Source of the DNA: Sarcophilus harrisii
Lineage: Eukaryota > Chordata > Mammalia > Dasyuromorphia > Dasyuridae
Direction: 5' to 3'
Assembly: GCF_902635505.1 (NCBI RefSeq)
Contig: NC_045427.1
Span: forward strand, 621,996,665-622,060,664
DNA: 64,000 nucleotides
In this document: piece by piece, positions 1 to 9,962 of the stretch
How the letters are laid out: each line of letters starts with the position of its first letter
How positions within the stretch are numbered: the stretch's first letter is position 1
Made by a program: the position numbers and the translations under genes
The notes under the pieces: generated by a model
Told to the model about the DNA's origin: nothing
Seen by the model: only the letters and a program-made list of their open reading frames with translations
Databases searched by the model: none

Positions 1-655
1 GTCACACATGTGCAAAAATGTTTGTAGCAGACTTTTTTGTAATGGCAAGAAACTGAAAATTGAATGGGTGCTCAATCAGGGAATGGCTGAATAAGTTATG
101 GTACATGAATGTGATGGAATATCATTGTTTTATAAGAAATGATGAGCAGGCTGATTTCAGAAAAGCTCAGAAAAACTTGCATGAATGATGCTGAATGAAG
201 TGCACAAAACCAAGAGGACATTGTACACAGTAGCATGATTATGCGATGATCACCTGTGATAGGCCTGACACTTTTCAACAATGAGGTGATTCAAGGCAAT
301 TCCAATAGATTTGTGATGGAAAGTGCCATCCATATGGAGAGAGAGAACTATGGAGACTGAATGTGAATCAAGGCATAGTATTTTAACATTTTGCTGTTAT
401 TGGTTGTTTGCTTCTTTTCCTTTCTTGTATGTTTTTTTTTTCCCTTTTGATCTGATTTTTCTTGTGCAACATGATGAACATGGAAATATGCTTAGAAGAA
501 TTGTACATATTTAACCTATATCAGTTTCCTTGCTATCTTGGGGAGGGGAGGAGGAAAGAGGAAGGAAGAAAAATTTGAAGCACACAGTCTTGCAAAATTG
601 AATATTAAAAACTATGCATATATTTGAAAAAAATACCATTAAAATAAAAAATAAA
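1..655 (+). mobile_element. L1 retrotransposon 3' end, cut by window edge
   Basis: The first ~245 bases match the C-terminal part of L1 ORF2: a degraded version of the MFVAALFVVARNW and NVMEYYCSVRND block that is intact in the L1 copies at 1.9 and 31.2 kb. The rest is a T-rich 3' UTR with a TGTGCAACATGAT motif and a G-rich box (about 538-570), ending in an A-rich and AATAAT tail near 655-675. Many stops and small gaps make it an old, dead copy. The same 3' UTR type recurs at 29.4 and 38.5 kb. Confidence 0.85.
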
Positions 656-679
656 CTCTAATAATAATAATAGAAGAAT

Positions 680-840
680 GCCAAGGTCATCCACCAGCTC
701 CTGGGCCATCACCAGTTGTTTTATTTCTCTTGACAGTGGACTTTGATGACTCTGAGAATGAGGTTGACAACTTTATAAAACTCTGTCTCACTTAAATTCA
801 ATTCACCTACAAGTCAAGAACAAAGAACAAATGACAATAA
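680..840 (+). repeat. Interspersed repeat of unassigned family (GAATGCCAAGGTCATCC head)
   Basis: The head and the phrase GTGGACTTTGATGACTCTG are ones I recall from a repeat common in marsupials, but I cannot name the family. Its usual 3' tail, resembling GATGTCATTGGTCCTCTTCG then GAAGGACAAAC, is decayed here to an AACAAATGACAATAATAG end. Similar tails occur at about 27.5 kb and 50.3 kb. Confidence 0.45.
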
Positions 841-1199
841 TAGTAATGTTTCTTTGACTTAATTTCCTTTTCTCTAAAATAAGGAATTTGATTCATAATG
901 TCCTTTCCAACTCTTCTCAGTCTGCTACTCTCCATATTTCTTTTTCAGGTCAAAGAAGCTGACATGTCTGGCCACCCCCTTTAAATTCCATGGCCAGCCT
1001 TGCAAGGGAGTGAGTTCTCCTCATCAGTGAAGCTCTACCCATTTCCTCAGACTTTGACTAACTGTCTTATGTCACCCACTCAAGAAATGTTGATCAAATG
1101 CTTTTCTAGTTTACAGTACGCCTACATACAATAATATTCAGTTATATCCACAATTCCTACCAACAGTAAGCAAAGAAATATTTGTTTTTAATAACAATC
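841..1199. other. No recognised feature
   Basis: AT-rich, non-coding sequence. I see no exon-like frame with splice sites and no repeat I can name. Confidence 0.4.
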
Positions 1200-1334
1200 A
1201 TTAATTTTCTCTCTCCCATAAAAAAAAAACTTAAAAAATAACTTATATGAATAGTCAAACAAATTTCCATATTGGTCACATCTTAAAATGTATGATTTAT
1301 TCTGCATATTCAGTCCATCAGCTTTTTGTCAGAT
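1200..1334 (-). repeat. Probable marsupial interspersed repeat, unassigned
   Basis: A phrase around CCATATTGGTCACATC and CAGTCCATCAGCTTTTTGTCAG resembles a block I recall as repeated in marsupial genomes. I cannot say whether it is an L1 untranslated region or another family, and the strand is a guess. Confidence 0.3.
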
Positions 1335-1488
1335 AGCTAAGAAATTGATTTAAATATATGAGGATAAAAGCCATTCCCTAACTGACAAATGGTAAAAGAA
1401 TGGAAATAGCTGGTTCTCAAAGGATGAAATCCAAGGAATCAATAGACATATTTAAAATGACTCAAATTCCTAATAATACAAGAATTAT
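1335..1488 (+). mobile_element. Old L1 ORF2 fragment, left half of an interrupted copy
   Basis: Sequence such as GGATAAAAGCCATTCCCTAA, CTGACAAATGGTAAAAGAATGG and ATAAATTAAAACAA matches the L1 ORF2 region for YKK-PSHSPIDKWSKDMNRQF and the following REMQIKTT. It is heavily decayed. It resumes at 2748 after the younger L1 insertion, so both halves belong to one old copy. Confidence 0.6.
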
Positions 1489-1505
1489 AAATTAAAACAA
1501 TCTTT
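1489..1505. repeat. Target-site duplication, left copy
   Basis: The 17 bases AAATTAAAACAATCTTT recur exactly at 2731-2747 and bracket the antisense L1. This identifies the insertion boundaries and shows a canonical L1 insertion. Confidence 0.85.
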
Positions 1506-2730
1506 TTTTTTATAATAACTTTTTATTGACAGAACCCCTGCCAGGATAATTTTTTTAGAACATTAGCCCTTGCACCCACTTCTGTTCTGATTTTTCCCCT
1601 CTCTTCACCCCCTCCCCTAGATGGCAAGCAGTCCTATATATGTTGAATATATCGCAGTATATCCTAGATACAATATGTGTGTGCAGAACCAAACAGTTCT
1701 CTTGTTGCACAGGAAGAATTGGATTCAGAAGGTAAAAATAACCCGGGAAGAAAAACAAAAATGCAAACAGTTTACATTCATTTCCCAGTGTTCTTTCTTT
1801 GGGTGTAGCTGCTTCTGTCCATCATTGATCAATTGAAACTGAATTAGGTCTCTTTGTCAAAGAAACCCACTTCCATCAGAATACATCTTCATACAGTATC
1901 GTTGCTGAAGTATATAATGATCTCCTGGCCCTGCTCATTTCACTTAGCATCAGTTCATGTAAGTCTCTCCAAGCCTCTCTGTAGTCATCCTGCTGGTCGT
2001 TTCTTACAGAACAATAATATTCCATGACATTCATATACCACAATTTACCCAACCATTCTCCAATTGATGGGCATCCATTCATTTTCCAGTTTCTAGCCAC
2101 TACAAACAGGGCTGCCACAAACATTTTGGCACATACAGGTCCCTTTCCCTTCTTTAGTATCTCCTTGGGGTATAAGCCCAGTAGTAGCACTGCTGGGTCA
2201 AAGGGTATGCACAGTTTGATAACTTTTGGGGCATAATTCCAGATTGCTCTCCAGAATGGTTGGATTCGTTCACAACTCCACCAACAATGCATCAGTGTCC
2301 CAGTTTTCCCGCATCCCCTCCAACATTTGTCGTTATTTTTTTCCTGTCTTCTTAGCCAATCTGACAGGTGTGTAGTGGTATTTCAGAGTTGTCTTATTTT
2401 ACATTTCTCTGATTAATAGTGATTTGGAACATTCTTTCATGTGAGTGGTAATAGTTTCAATTTCATCATCTGAAAATTGTCTGTTCATATCCTTTGACCA
2501 TTTATCAATTGGAGAATGGCTGGGTTTCTTATAAATTAGAGTCAATTCTCTATATATTTTGGAAATGAGGCCTTTATCAGAACCTTTAACTGTGAAGATG
2601 TTTTCCCAGTTTGTTGCTTCCCTTCTAATCTTGTGTGCATTAGTTTTGTTTGTACAAAAGCTTTTTAATTTGATGTAATCAAAATTTTCTATTTTGTGAT
2701 CAATAATGGTTTCTAGTTCATCTTTGGTCT
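1506..2730 (-). mobile_element. 5'-truncated L1 (antisense), with ORF2 C-terminus and 3' UTR
   Basis: Read on the minus strand, this encodes the end of L1 ORF2. It starts at an NFDYIKLKSFCTNK-like segment near 2700, followed by KWSKDMNRQFSDDEI and the C-terminal CWRGCGKTGTLMHCWW zinc-knuckle-like block. The end is open as a 138-residue frame (1876-2292) that includes FDPAVLLLGLYPKE and NVMEYYCSVRNDQQDD. Upstream the frame is broken by a one-base gain in an A7 run (about 2336-2342) and a TAA (2399-2401), where the family has CAA. The 3' UTR (about 1512-1875) ends in AATAAAAAGTTATTATAAA and an A tail, seen as T on the plus strand. Length about 1.2 kb of a ~6-kb element; a typical dead-on-arrival copy. 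Confidence 0.93.
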
Positions 2731-2780
2731 AAATTAAAACAATCTTTAAGCTCTACCTCATATCCTTCCCACTGAAGATA
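2731..2780 (+). mobile_element. Target-site duplication and right half of the old L1 ORF2 fragment
   Basis: 2731-2747 repeats the 17-base target duplication. The following TAAGCTCTACCTCATATCC continues the old L1 ORF2 frame interrupted at 1488 (family version: acaactctgaggtaccacctcacacc). Confidence 0.6.
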
Positions 2781-2859
2781 AGTGAGAAAAAAAGGAAAGT
2801 GAAGAGCCATTTCTTTATAGCCAGAAAATATTAGACTTGAAGCCATGTGGTCTTACATA

Positions 2860-3150
2860 AGGCCATAAGATGTTAGTGCTAGAATAGATCTGAGAAATCA
2901 AGTCAAATGTCTGCATGTTACAGAAGGGGAAACTGAGGGCCAAAGTAATGATACGCCTCACATGTCATACAGATAGGAAGAAGGATCATAAATTGAACAA
3001 TAGGAAGGAACTCAGGGGTCATGTAATCTAATTGATTCATTCTACAGATGAGACTGAACTCTAAAGAAATTAAGTCAGTTGTCCAAAGTCATACAGAAGT
3101 CAAAATTCAAGCCTTCTTTCTTCAAATACAATGTTTTGCAACACTGACAG
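2860..3150 (-). mobile_element. MIR-type SINE remnants, two partial copies
   Basis: Two successive pieces read as MIR in antisense: GTTACAGAAGGGGAAACTGAG with the following AGTAATGA segment, and TCTACAGATGAGACTGAACTCTAAAGAAATTAAG. The second is preceded by a GGAAGGAACTCAGGGGTCATGTAATCTAATTG leader that is common in L3-tailed MIR3 or THER1-like copies. Confidence 0.6.
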
Positions 3151-3554
3151 AACTCTGACTTGAATTCTCTTGACTCTGTTCTCTTGTCTCCAAATTTGTC
3201 CCTTCTTCCACTATACCTTATGTCACTTGTAAAATCATTTCACCTGCTCTGGGTTTTTCTTCTGTTTACAAATCACAGTAGGCTGAAAGAGTCCAGCATA
3301 GCCATAATAAGTTATTTGCCTGGTGCAGTAGGTTAGAGAGTAAGGGTTTTGAGTCAGCATGCTATCTGCATTTTGGGGAAATTAACCAGGCTCTGAAGGG
3401 CCATTAGAGCAGGCAAACTGTTTCCAGGAAAACCAGAGTCTCTGAGCTGCCTATAAAATGTTATTGAATCCATAATGATGGAATATTCACAGTCAGGGTT
3501 CATCGTAGACCAAGTGCCTCCCTTTGACAAGAAGCCACCTCTGGGACTGTGGGT

Positions 3555-3589
<35 letters not shown>

Positions 3590-3879
3590 ACGCAAGTAAA
3601 GTATTGTAGGATTTCAATATAATAGTGTTTTATTTCTGCAAAACTATTGTGACTCAATGCCAACCTATAAGAATATCATAAGCAAATATGGGAACAAAAA
3701 TAGAAGATATTGTCTATTAGTATTTCTGTTTTAAATATCAGTTATATGTCATAGACACGTTGACTATGTCATAATGAATAATACAGAAGGAACTCGCTTT
3801 AATTAGTTTCACTCTCATTTTTATTTCAAGCTTCCTGGCCAAATAGTAATAATTAATTGTATGATATTAAATATATAAT
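3151..3879. other. No gene; A-tract at 3559-3588
   Basis: Unassigned AT-rich DNA with one 30-base adenine run. The antisense frame over it is the A-run read as phenylalanine and is not a gene. Confidence 0.5.
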
Positions 3880-4470
3880 TGATGTTCATTCATATAGCAA
3901 GTCCTATAAACAACTATTACATGCACAGTGCTTGGGGAATTGGGGCAGACTGAAGTTTTAATAAGCCACAATCTTTGACCACATGGGACTTATAGTATAA
4001 TGGGAGATAAAGATACAATTATAAATGACTAGGATATAAACATATGAACTGGGTGAAGAATAAAGAGCTTAGTGAGGTCTGAATCTGAATAGGGAGTTTG
4101 TTGCTGATAAGTAAGCTGATAGCATTTTTTCTGGAGGGGATGGCACATGAGTTAAGCTTTAAGGAATGTGTAGGAATTCAAAAGGAAAAGGAAGGGAGGG
4201 AGGATGTCACAGGCGTAGCAAATAATATGATCAAAAACACAAAGGCAGGAAAACATGAGACATTAATGGGGGAGACAATAATTCAGTTTGAGTGGTATAT
4301 GACATACAATAAGAAAAGTGTCATATTTTGGAGAATCTAGGATCCCTCACATAGAAGTTTGAACCTTGCTTGGTGGGAGCTAAGGAAGTACTTTGAGATT
4401 AAGAGGGAAATGGATAAATTCTTTTAGCAATGGCCTGAAGGTTGGATTGGAGGAGAAAATTAAAACAAAA
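3880..4470 (-). mobile_element. L2 LINE 3' half, antisense
   Basis: Blocks such as GCACAGTGCTTGGGGAAT, GTTAAGCTTTAAGGAATGT and GAGGATGTCACAGGCGTAG followed by AACACAAAGGCAGG match L2 in antisense. The order is the same as in the longer L2 at 44.8-46.3 kb. No reading frame survives. Confidence 0.65.
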
Positions 4471-4699
4471 ATAATAACTGGCATTCATGTATTGATTTAT
4501 AAGTAACAATAATTTTATGAGAATTCTCTTAAAAACTCCAATAGATCTGTGATCTCCTTTCTTGGGGCATTCCTTTCAACAATGCACATTGTGAACCATC
4601 CATGACTTCCCATCCTGTCAGTCTCTTTCCTGTATTATCCCATAATTTCTTTATCTAGGATGGTTATACCTAGTTTTTATTAATATAACAAGGATACCA

Positions 4700-4880
4700 G
4701 TGAAGTACTCTACCTATAATCCTTTGCTCCTAATGACCAACCTAATTTCTCCCTTATTATAACATCAGAACCTTGAGAACAGGAATGAATTGATCTTTGC
4801 AACTTCAACACCAAACACAGTACCTTATTCATAGTCCATACTCAATAAAGGTGTGTTGGTTTGAAATAATTGTTGAATGT
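4700..4880 (+). mobile_element. L2 LINE 3' end
   Basis: Shows the L2 terminal layout: an ACCTTGAGAACAGGAATGAA block, then CAAACACAGTACC, and an AATAAAGGTGTGTTGGTTTG end. Confidence 0.65.
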
Positions 4881-4884
4881 TCTT

Positions 4885-4990
4885 TAAATGTATCATTCAT
4901 TTATTCACTCATTTAATGAACATTTACTGAACAGCTACAATGGGCAAGTTAGCCTGCTGGGTACTACAGGGAAAAGAAAAAAGAATGTCT
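4885..4990 (-). mobile_element. L2 3' end, antisense
   Basis: TCATTCATTTATTCACTCAT followed by AATGAACATTTACTGAACAGC and TGCTGGGTACTACAGGGAAA is the reverse of the L2 terminus. It lies immediately after a plus-strand L2 end, so two L2 tails meet here. Confidence 0.6.
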
Positions 4991-5130
4991 TTTGGCAAGA
5001 GCCATATCTTAACAGTTAGCCATCAAGATGCCAAGCAAATAAATCTCTGCAATCAAAGAATGGAAGATCATTCACTCTTCTGATACAAGAGGTTGAAAGA
5101 CTGTGGTAAGTAAGGCTGCTATGCCAGTGA

Positions 5131-5131
<1 letters not shown>

Positions 5132-5204
<73 letters not shown>
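5132..5204 (+). repeat. Homopolymeric (A)73 tract
   Basis: Seventy-three uninterrupted adenines, bounded by C at 5131 and G at 5205. The preceding ~140 bases are not a SINE or LINE end I recognise, so the run could be the tail of an unknown retrocopy or an expanded microsatellite. Two further A-tracts follow at 5336-5354 and 5530-5566. Confidence 0.95.
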
Positions 5205-5205
<1 letters not shown>

Positions 5206-5404
5206 CCTCAGTATACTTTGTGAATGAAAAAAAAAATATATCATCTTTTTCAAATCTCCTTTGATAACTATAATAATTCACACCAAATTTGTTCATACCA
5301 GATAATTTCATGATTTTTTAGAGCTATCTGGGACCAAAAAAAAAAAAAAAAAAACTGAATATTTTTGACCTAGAGAAGTCTCCAAAGAGAAATGGTACTT
5401 ATCT

Positions 5405-5527
5405 TCATGTATTTTAAAGATTGTCAGGTGAAAAATGGATTATCCCAAAGTGGAATAAGAAGAAACATTGGATGGAAGCAGAAAAGTGAAACATTTCAGC
5501 TGAGTAATGGGGATACAACAACAACAA

Positions 5528-5570
<43 letters not shown>

Positions 5571-5780
5571 CTGAACCATCAGATCTATCCTCATATAGAA
5601 CAGAGTGCCTCTGGGAATAACATAAATCCTCATTGAAAGTCTTCAAGCAAAGGCTGGATCTCTTGGTCAGGAAGACTCTTTGGGGGAAATGGGATAGATC
5701 AGATTTTCTTTGCCTCCTCTTCTCACTCTTGTGGTTCATGATAATAAAAACCCACACGCCTATTTGCCAAATGAGAAAAA
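5405..5780 (+). mobile_element. L3/CR1 LINE 3' fragments, apparently split by an A-tailed insertion
   Basis: TTATCCCAAAGTGGAATAAG (left) and TCATTGAAAGTCTTCAAGC then AAGGCTGGATCTCTTGGTC (right) are adjacent parts of the L3 3' end (family: ccaaaagtggaatgggctgcc ... ggaggtcttcaagcagaggctgg). Between them lie ~140 extra bases ending in (CAA)n and (A)38, which suggests a small insertion whose identity and target duplication I could not establish. Confidence 0.55.
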
Positions 5781-5884
5781 CAAGGTTAAGGTATGTTAAC
5801 ATCATGACATCAACAAAGAAGAAACCAACCCATAGCCAATCCTGACATGGAGAGAAGGCATAAGTAGGAAGCTACTTAGTGGTG

Positions 5885-5965
5885 AGATTTCTCTCATTTA
5901 TCCAGTCAACCAGTATTTGCTTATTGAGCACTTTTGTAAGGACCCTGGCTAAGCTCTGAATACAG
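5885..5965 (-). mobile_element. L2 3' terminus, antisense
   Basis: CATTTATCCAGTCAACCAG, TATTTGCTTATTGAGCAC and GTAAGGACCCTGGCTAAGC match the reversed L2 end. Confidence 0.5.
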
Positions 5966-6379
5966 ATTTCAGGGAATGACTTGTTCTTCCTTTCCCCAAA
6001 CTGCTCTTTTCTCTGTTCAGATTTTTCTTGATACTTTGTTTAAAGTATTAAGTCATTTGTAATGTTCCATAGGTATACTGAAGTCAGCTTGAACCAGATG
6101 TCAAGAGCCAAAGTTAAAATTTCTTTAGAAATCAGCAAGCCATATAAATCAGGATTTCACTTTTATTTTGTTGATTGTTTTGACTTAAGAAAATAATGAA
6201 GAAAATGTTAATGAAGATTAAAACTTTAAAATATGCCACGCATTAGAAAAAAAAAAAATAAAGAGCTGTTGGTTAAACATTTAGCAGGGAAACTTTACAT
6301 AAGACTTTGAAGAAGTCACATGTAACAGTGACTGGCCCCGAAGTTGATTTTTTTTTTTTTTAATTAGTGTGTAAAGTTG

Positions 6380-6620
6380 GTACAATTCTTTATGGAAAAG
6401 AGGATAGGAGGCTTACTTCTGGTAAGTGATGACTACAAGTAATAAGAGAAAATTTGAAGCAGTCACGTACATTCTGTAACTTTCTATTATATTAATTACA
6501 CAGCGATTAGGGAGCCTCTTTGTTTGGCTAAATGGGCATATTTAAGAAGCAGCCATTAGCCTCAACCCTTTCTTCTTTTCTAATAGCACTATAATGACAA
6601 CAGAGAGAAATACTATAAGG
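6380..6620. promoter_or_regulatory. Candidate conserved noncoding element
   Basis: Repeat-free block with clustered homeodomain-like TAAT/ATTA cores (TATTAATTACACAGCGATTA, GCAGCCATTAGCC), a TTTGTTTGG forkhead-like site and an MEF2-like CATATTTAAG. This dense, repeat-free composition is typical of developmental enhancers. Conservation cannot be seen from one sequence; this is inference. Confidence 0.25.
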
Positions 6621-6694
6621 GGAGACTCTCCCCATCTGGTACAAATCTGTGCCTTAGCAAGTCTTCTACTTTATGCAAAGGAAATTGGAAAATA

Positions 6695-6825
6695 TTAGGA
6701 AGGAAGGAAGAAAGGAAGGAAGAAAGGAAGGGAGGGAGGGAAGAAGAAAAAAAAAAAAGAAGAGAGGGAAGGAAGGGAGAAGGAACAAAGAAAAGGAAAG
6801 GAAATGAAAGAAAAGAAAGCCATTA
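6695..6825. repeat. Purine-rich GGAA/GAAA low-complexity tract
   Basis: Imperfect (GGAA)n, (GGGA)n and (GAAA)n runs on the plus strand; the antisense frame reading is LPSF-rich and spurious. Confidence 0.9.
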
Positions 6826-7394
6826 AAACAAACCACCCCTGATAAAGGAGTAGAATTCAACCTGATTCTTTTTTTTAGCACATCTTCATTGATGCCCTAG
6901 GGAGTGAGAACTGGACTTCAGGATTTCACCTAGCAGTAACTGAGATAAGACCTGATCCAATAGCATGCTATGTTTGGGTATGAGCTAATGCTCTAAGAAA
7001 CATCATTAAGCCCCAGTCCAATCTCCCCAGAGATTATGGTCTTGTAGGGAAAAGTGTGTGATCTAAAGGTATTTGGGGGAGAGCTGGGAGTAGATGCCTG
7101 TACTTTAGTACTTGCTATGTCATTGAAGTACATACCCTTTTATAAAACTTAATGAAGTTAATTAGTCAATGAGACATGAGGTGCTAATCAGTGGAGCTAT
7201 GGAAAGAACATACCCATAAGAAGCTCTGAATTGATGTCTTTAGAGAAAAATACCCCAAATCCTTAGACTTCCCTTCTACAACCTTGATGGATAAGCTATA
7301 TCCCGCCTGGTTCTAAAATTGTAAACCCAGAAGACTACTTTCTATATACATCTTTGGATAAATAGCAGAACTGAGACTCCAGGTTAGGTCCTTA
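6826..7394. other. No recognised feature
   Basis: Non-coding DNA. A block about 7100-7190 (ACTTAATGAAGTTAATTAGTC) may belong to a repeat, but I cannot name it. Confidence 0.35.
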
Positions 7395-7575
7395 GAAACA
7401 GTGCTATATGATGAAAAGAATACTGATCTGAAACTGAATTCTGACTTTAATATTTGCAAGCCCCTATGGCCCAGTATGGGTCATTTAATACTTCTGTTCC
7501 TTAATTTCCTCATATGAAAAATAGGAATTTTCAGCATATGGTTCCTTCCTTATCTAAATTGTGTGATTTCATGGC
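7395..7575 (+). mobile_element. MIR SINE
   Basis: GTGCTATATGATGAAAAGAA, TCTGAAACTGAATTCTGAC, CAGTATGGGTCATTTAATAC and TTAATTTCCTCATATG follow the MIR core in order (family: tgtgaccttgggcaagttacttaacc ... cagtttcctcatctg). Confidence 0.65.
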
Positions 7576-7854
7576 TCAGAGTTCAAGAATTTCTCAACTT
7601 GTCTTCTCTCTAAAAGTTCCCAAATTCAAACATTTTCATCTCAATTTGCTTTGTAATAAATTGTCAAGTTGATCCAAATTAAATCAAATTGAAGTGATCT
7701 GAATTTCTTAGACCCTCTCTATCCCTAAAATTATGTAACAAATATTGTGTCAAAACAATCAGTTTTATGTATAAATCAGGGCTAGTTGAACAGAAATTCA
7801 TGGGAAAAGATGGGGAGATTTTAATGAATTTCAATCTCTGGCAGCCAAAAACAA

Positions 7855-8105
7855 CCTAATTTTTATTAAGCACCTACTATATGGCAGGCACTGTGAGGAC
7901 TGATGTGAGGATGTTTAGCCTGGAGAAAAAATGAAGAGGAAATGATTGCAATCTTCATTTATTGTAAAAATGTCATGGGAGAAAGATCAGACTTGTCTCT
8001 CCCTCCCCATCCCCTCAACTCAAGGGTAGAACCAGGAGTACTAGAGAGAAGATACAGAAGTTCAGTTTAGGTTTGATATAAGGAACACACTCTAATAATT
8101 AAAAC
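7855..8105 (+). mobile_element. L2 tail fragment followed by L3/CR1 fragment
   Basis: 7855-7895 (TTTATTAAGCACCTACTATA, GGCAGGCACTG) is an antisense L2 end. From about 7905, GAGGATGTTTAGCCTGGAG, GAGGAAATGATTGCAATCTTC and CATGGGAGAAAGATCAGAC follow L3 on the plus strand. Confidence 0.55.
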
Positions 8106-8584
8106 TAATTGAAAATAAAATGGTTGTCTCAGGAGGTAAAATATTTCCCATCTAGCTACTCTCCACACAAAGACCACACAATCATTTGTTGGTCTTATTA
8201 TGTAAAGAAGATTTGGATTCTGACATCATTTAGTTTCTTGAGGGTAGGCTTTGATAATAGAATATTTATATTGGGTTGGGATGGGTGTGGAGAAGTGCTA
8301 TGACACAGGAAGGGAGGATTGAGGAGGGAGGCAGGGAGAGGAAGAAGAAAGAACAGTGTCATTTCAAGATAAACTTCACTTCCTTCTGGAAGCAGGAGGC
8401 TTTGGATGATCTCTTAAAGTTCCTAATCTCTAAAACCATATGATTCACACTGAGGACAGCCCTGCCTTTGAGAGAGCCTTATTACTAGCTCGCAGTGTTT
8501 GTGTTTGATTCTTGATATAGCTCCAACAAGATTTCTAAGAGGTTAAGAGGTTGACATTGATTTATAGAATGAGCAGTTCTGGAA
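8106..8584. other. No recognised feature
   Basis: Includes a short G/A-rich stretch (8305-8350), probably remnant of simple repeat. No coding signal. Confidence 0.4.
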
Positions 8585-8790
8585 AAGGGCTCTTTGGTGT
8601 ATTAAGAAAACGAGAAGACAGAAACCTAAAGCTGAATCCAAGCTCTGATATTTATTAGCTATGAAGCTTTTTCTAATTTTCAGTTTCCTCATATAAAAGA
8701 TAGCTAGTAATACTTATATTTCCTCCCTCACAAAATACATAGATCCTTTGTAAAGTTCCAAGTTGTACAGTAATAAGAGTTGTAATTATT
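8585..8790 (+). mobile_element. MIR SINE, decayed
   Basis: CTGAATCCAAGCTCTGATAT, TATTAGCTATGAAGC, TTTTCAGTTTCCTCATATAA and the AATACATAGATCCTTTGTAA end follow MIR order. Confidence 0.5.
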
Positions 8791-9721
8791 CTATTTGGCT
8801 CATGAAGCAAATTATCTCTCCTCTACGTGGTGGGTCTTGGAGCTCAATTCAATCTTTATAAATGAATTTCATTCTCATTTATGTGCCATTGGTTTATAAA
8901 ATTTATCCTGGGGAATCAACCAGATCAGTGGCATCAAAATCAAATACTAACTAATCTCAGCATGCTCATTTTGACTTAGAAAACCACAAATTAACATTAT
9001 CTATATTGTATTATATTATATACACACATACCTTACACACTATCATTTGTGTGTGTATAATGAAAGTCCAATTCTGGGCTTCATTTTTGCAATTTTAATC
9101 TGGTTTCTGTTTTTAAACCTAAAATAAGAAGGTTGAACTCGGAGATAATGACATGAAGTCTGTAAGGTAAAGCTGAATTTAGAGATAATCAAATTGACCC
9201 ACCCAGAACACTGAACATCTTAATTTTGGTTTCTAGCAAACTGACTATTCCCCAGTGAAAACCAGGCTAGAGGAAAGGAATAGATATGAGAACACAGAAG
9301 GGCTCCAAGCCTCCCAGCTGGTCACCAGCTGGGATGGGAGACATGAGTAGAAGAGAGGGTTTCAGAGGGCTTCCAGAAAACAATCCAGTTGTTTCATAAT
9401 CACCCAGCCAATGGAAGACAGGGAATAGTTGTTTAATGCTGGACTTTGTGTAGGGAAGACTTGCCATTTCTCTGATACTATTTTGTCCTGGGTAATGTCA
9501 ACTAATGTCGATCCATATATTTATGGATCTAGGAAGTGGGAATAATCATACTTTTAATACCTACAATGATATTTGTAATACGTGGCAAAGGCAAGCTTTA
9601 AGTACACTATTCATATGTGCCAATGCCAGCTGAGGCCCATGAGTGCTTCAAGGATGAGAACTACTTTAGAAGCAGAGAGTAAACAGCAATACTTAGGGAA
9701 AGGAATATTGGCCATGTTGCA
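8791..9721. other. No recognised feature
   Basis: Unassigned sequence with a small TATA/CACA-rich patch near 9005-9055. No convincing exon or named repeat. Confidence 0.4.
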
Positions 9722-9962
9722 GGGGGCAGTTAAGGTGGCACAGTGTCAGAGCACTGGGCCTGGACTCAAGAAAATGAGTTCAAATTCAGCCTCAGATACT
9801 TACTAGGTATATGACTTTAGAAAAATTACTTTATCTTGTTTGCCTCAGTTTCTTCATCTGCAAAATGAGCTGAAGAATGAAATGGCAAGCCACTTTCTGC
9901 CAAGAAAGCCCCAAATGGGGTCATGAAGAGTTAGACATGACTGAAAAATAGCTAAACAACTG
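9722..9962 (+). mobile_element. CORE-SINE of MAR1 type with RTE/BovB-like tail
   Basis: A tRNA-like head (GGTGGCACAGTGTCAGAGCA) and a CORE/MIR-like middle (TTTGCCTCAGTTTCTTCATC) lead into a tail with AATGGCAAGCCACTTTC, AATGGGGTCATGAAGAG and TTAGACATGACTGAAAAAT. The tail matches the end of RTE/BovB LINEs, which are thought to mobilise these SINEs. Full length and moderately diverged. Confidence 0.8.

Noticed and set aside
5072-5311. Antisense frame with a poly-phenylalanine run
   Set aside because: It is the (A)73 tract read on the other strand.
8305-8350. A CRISPR-like or tandem array
   Set aside because: Only short G/A-rich low complexity. No array of spaced repeats exists here or elsewhere in the window.
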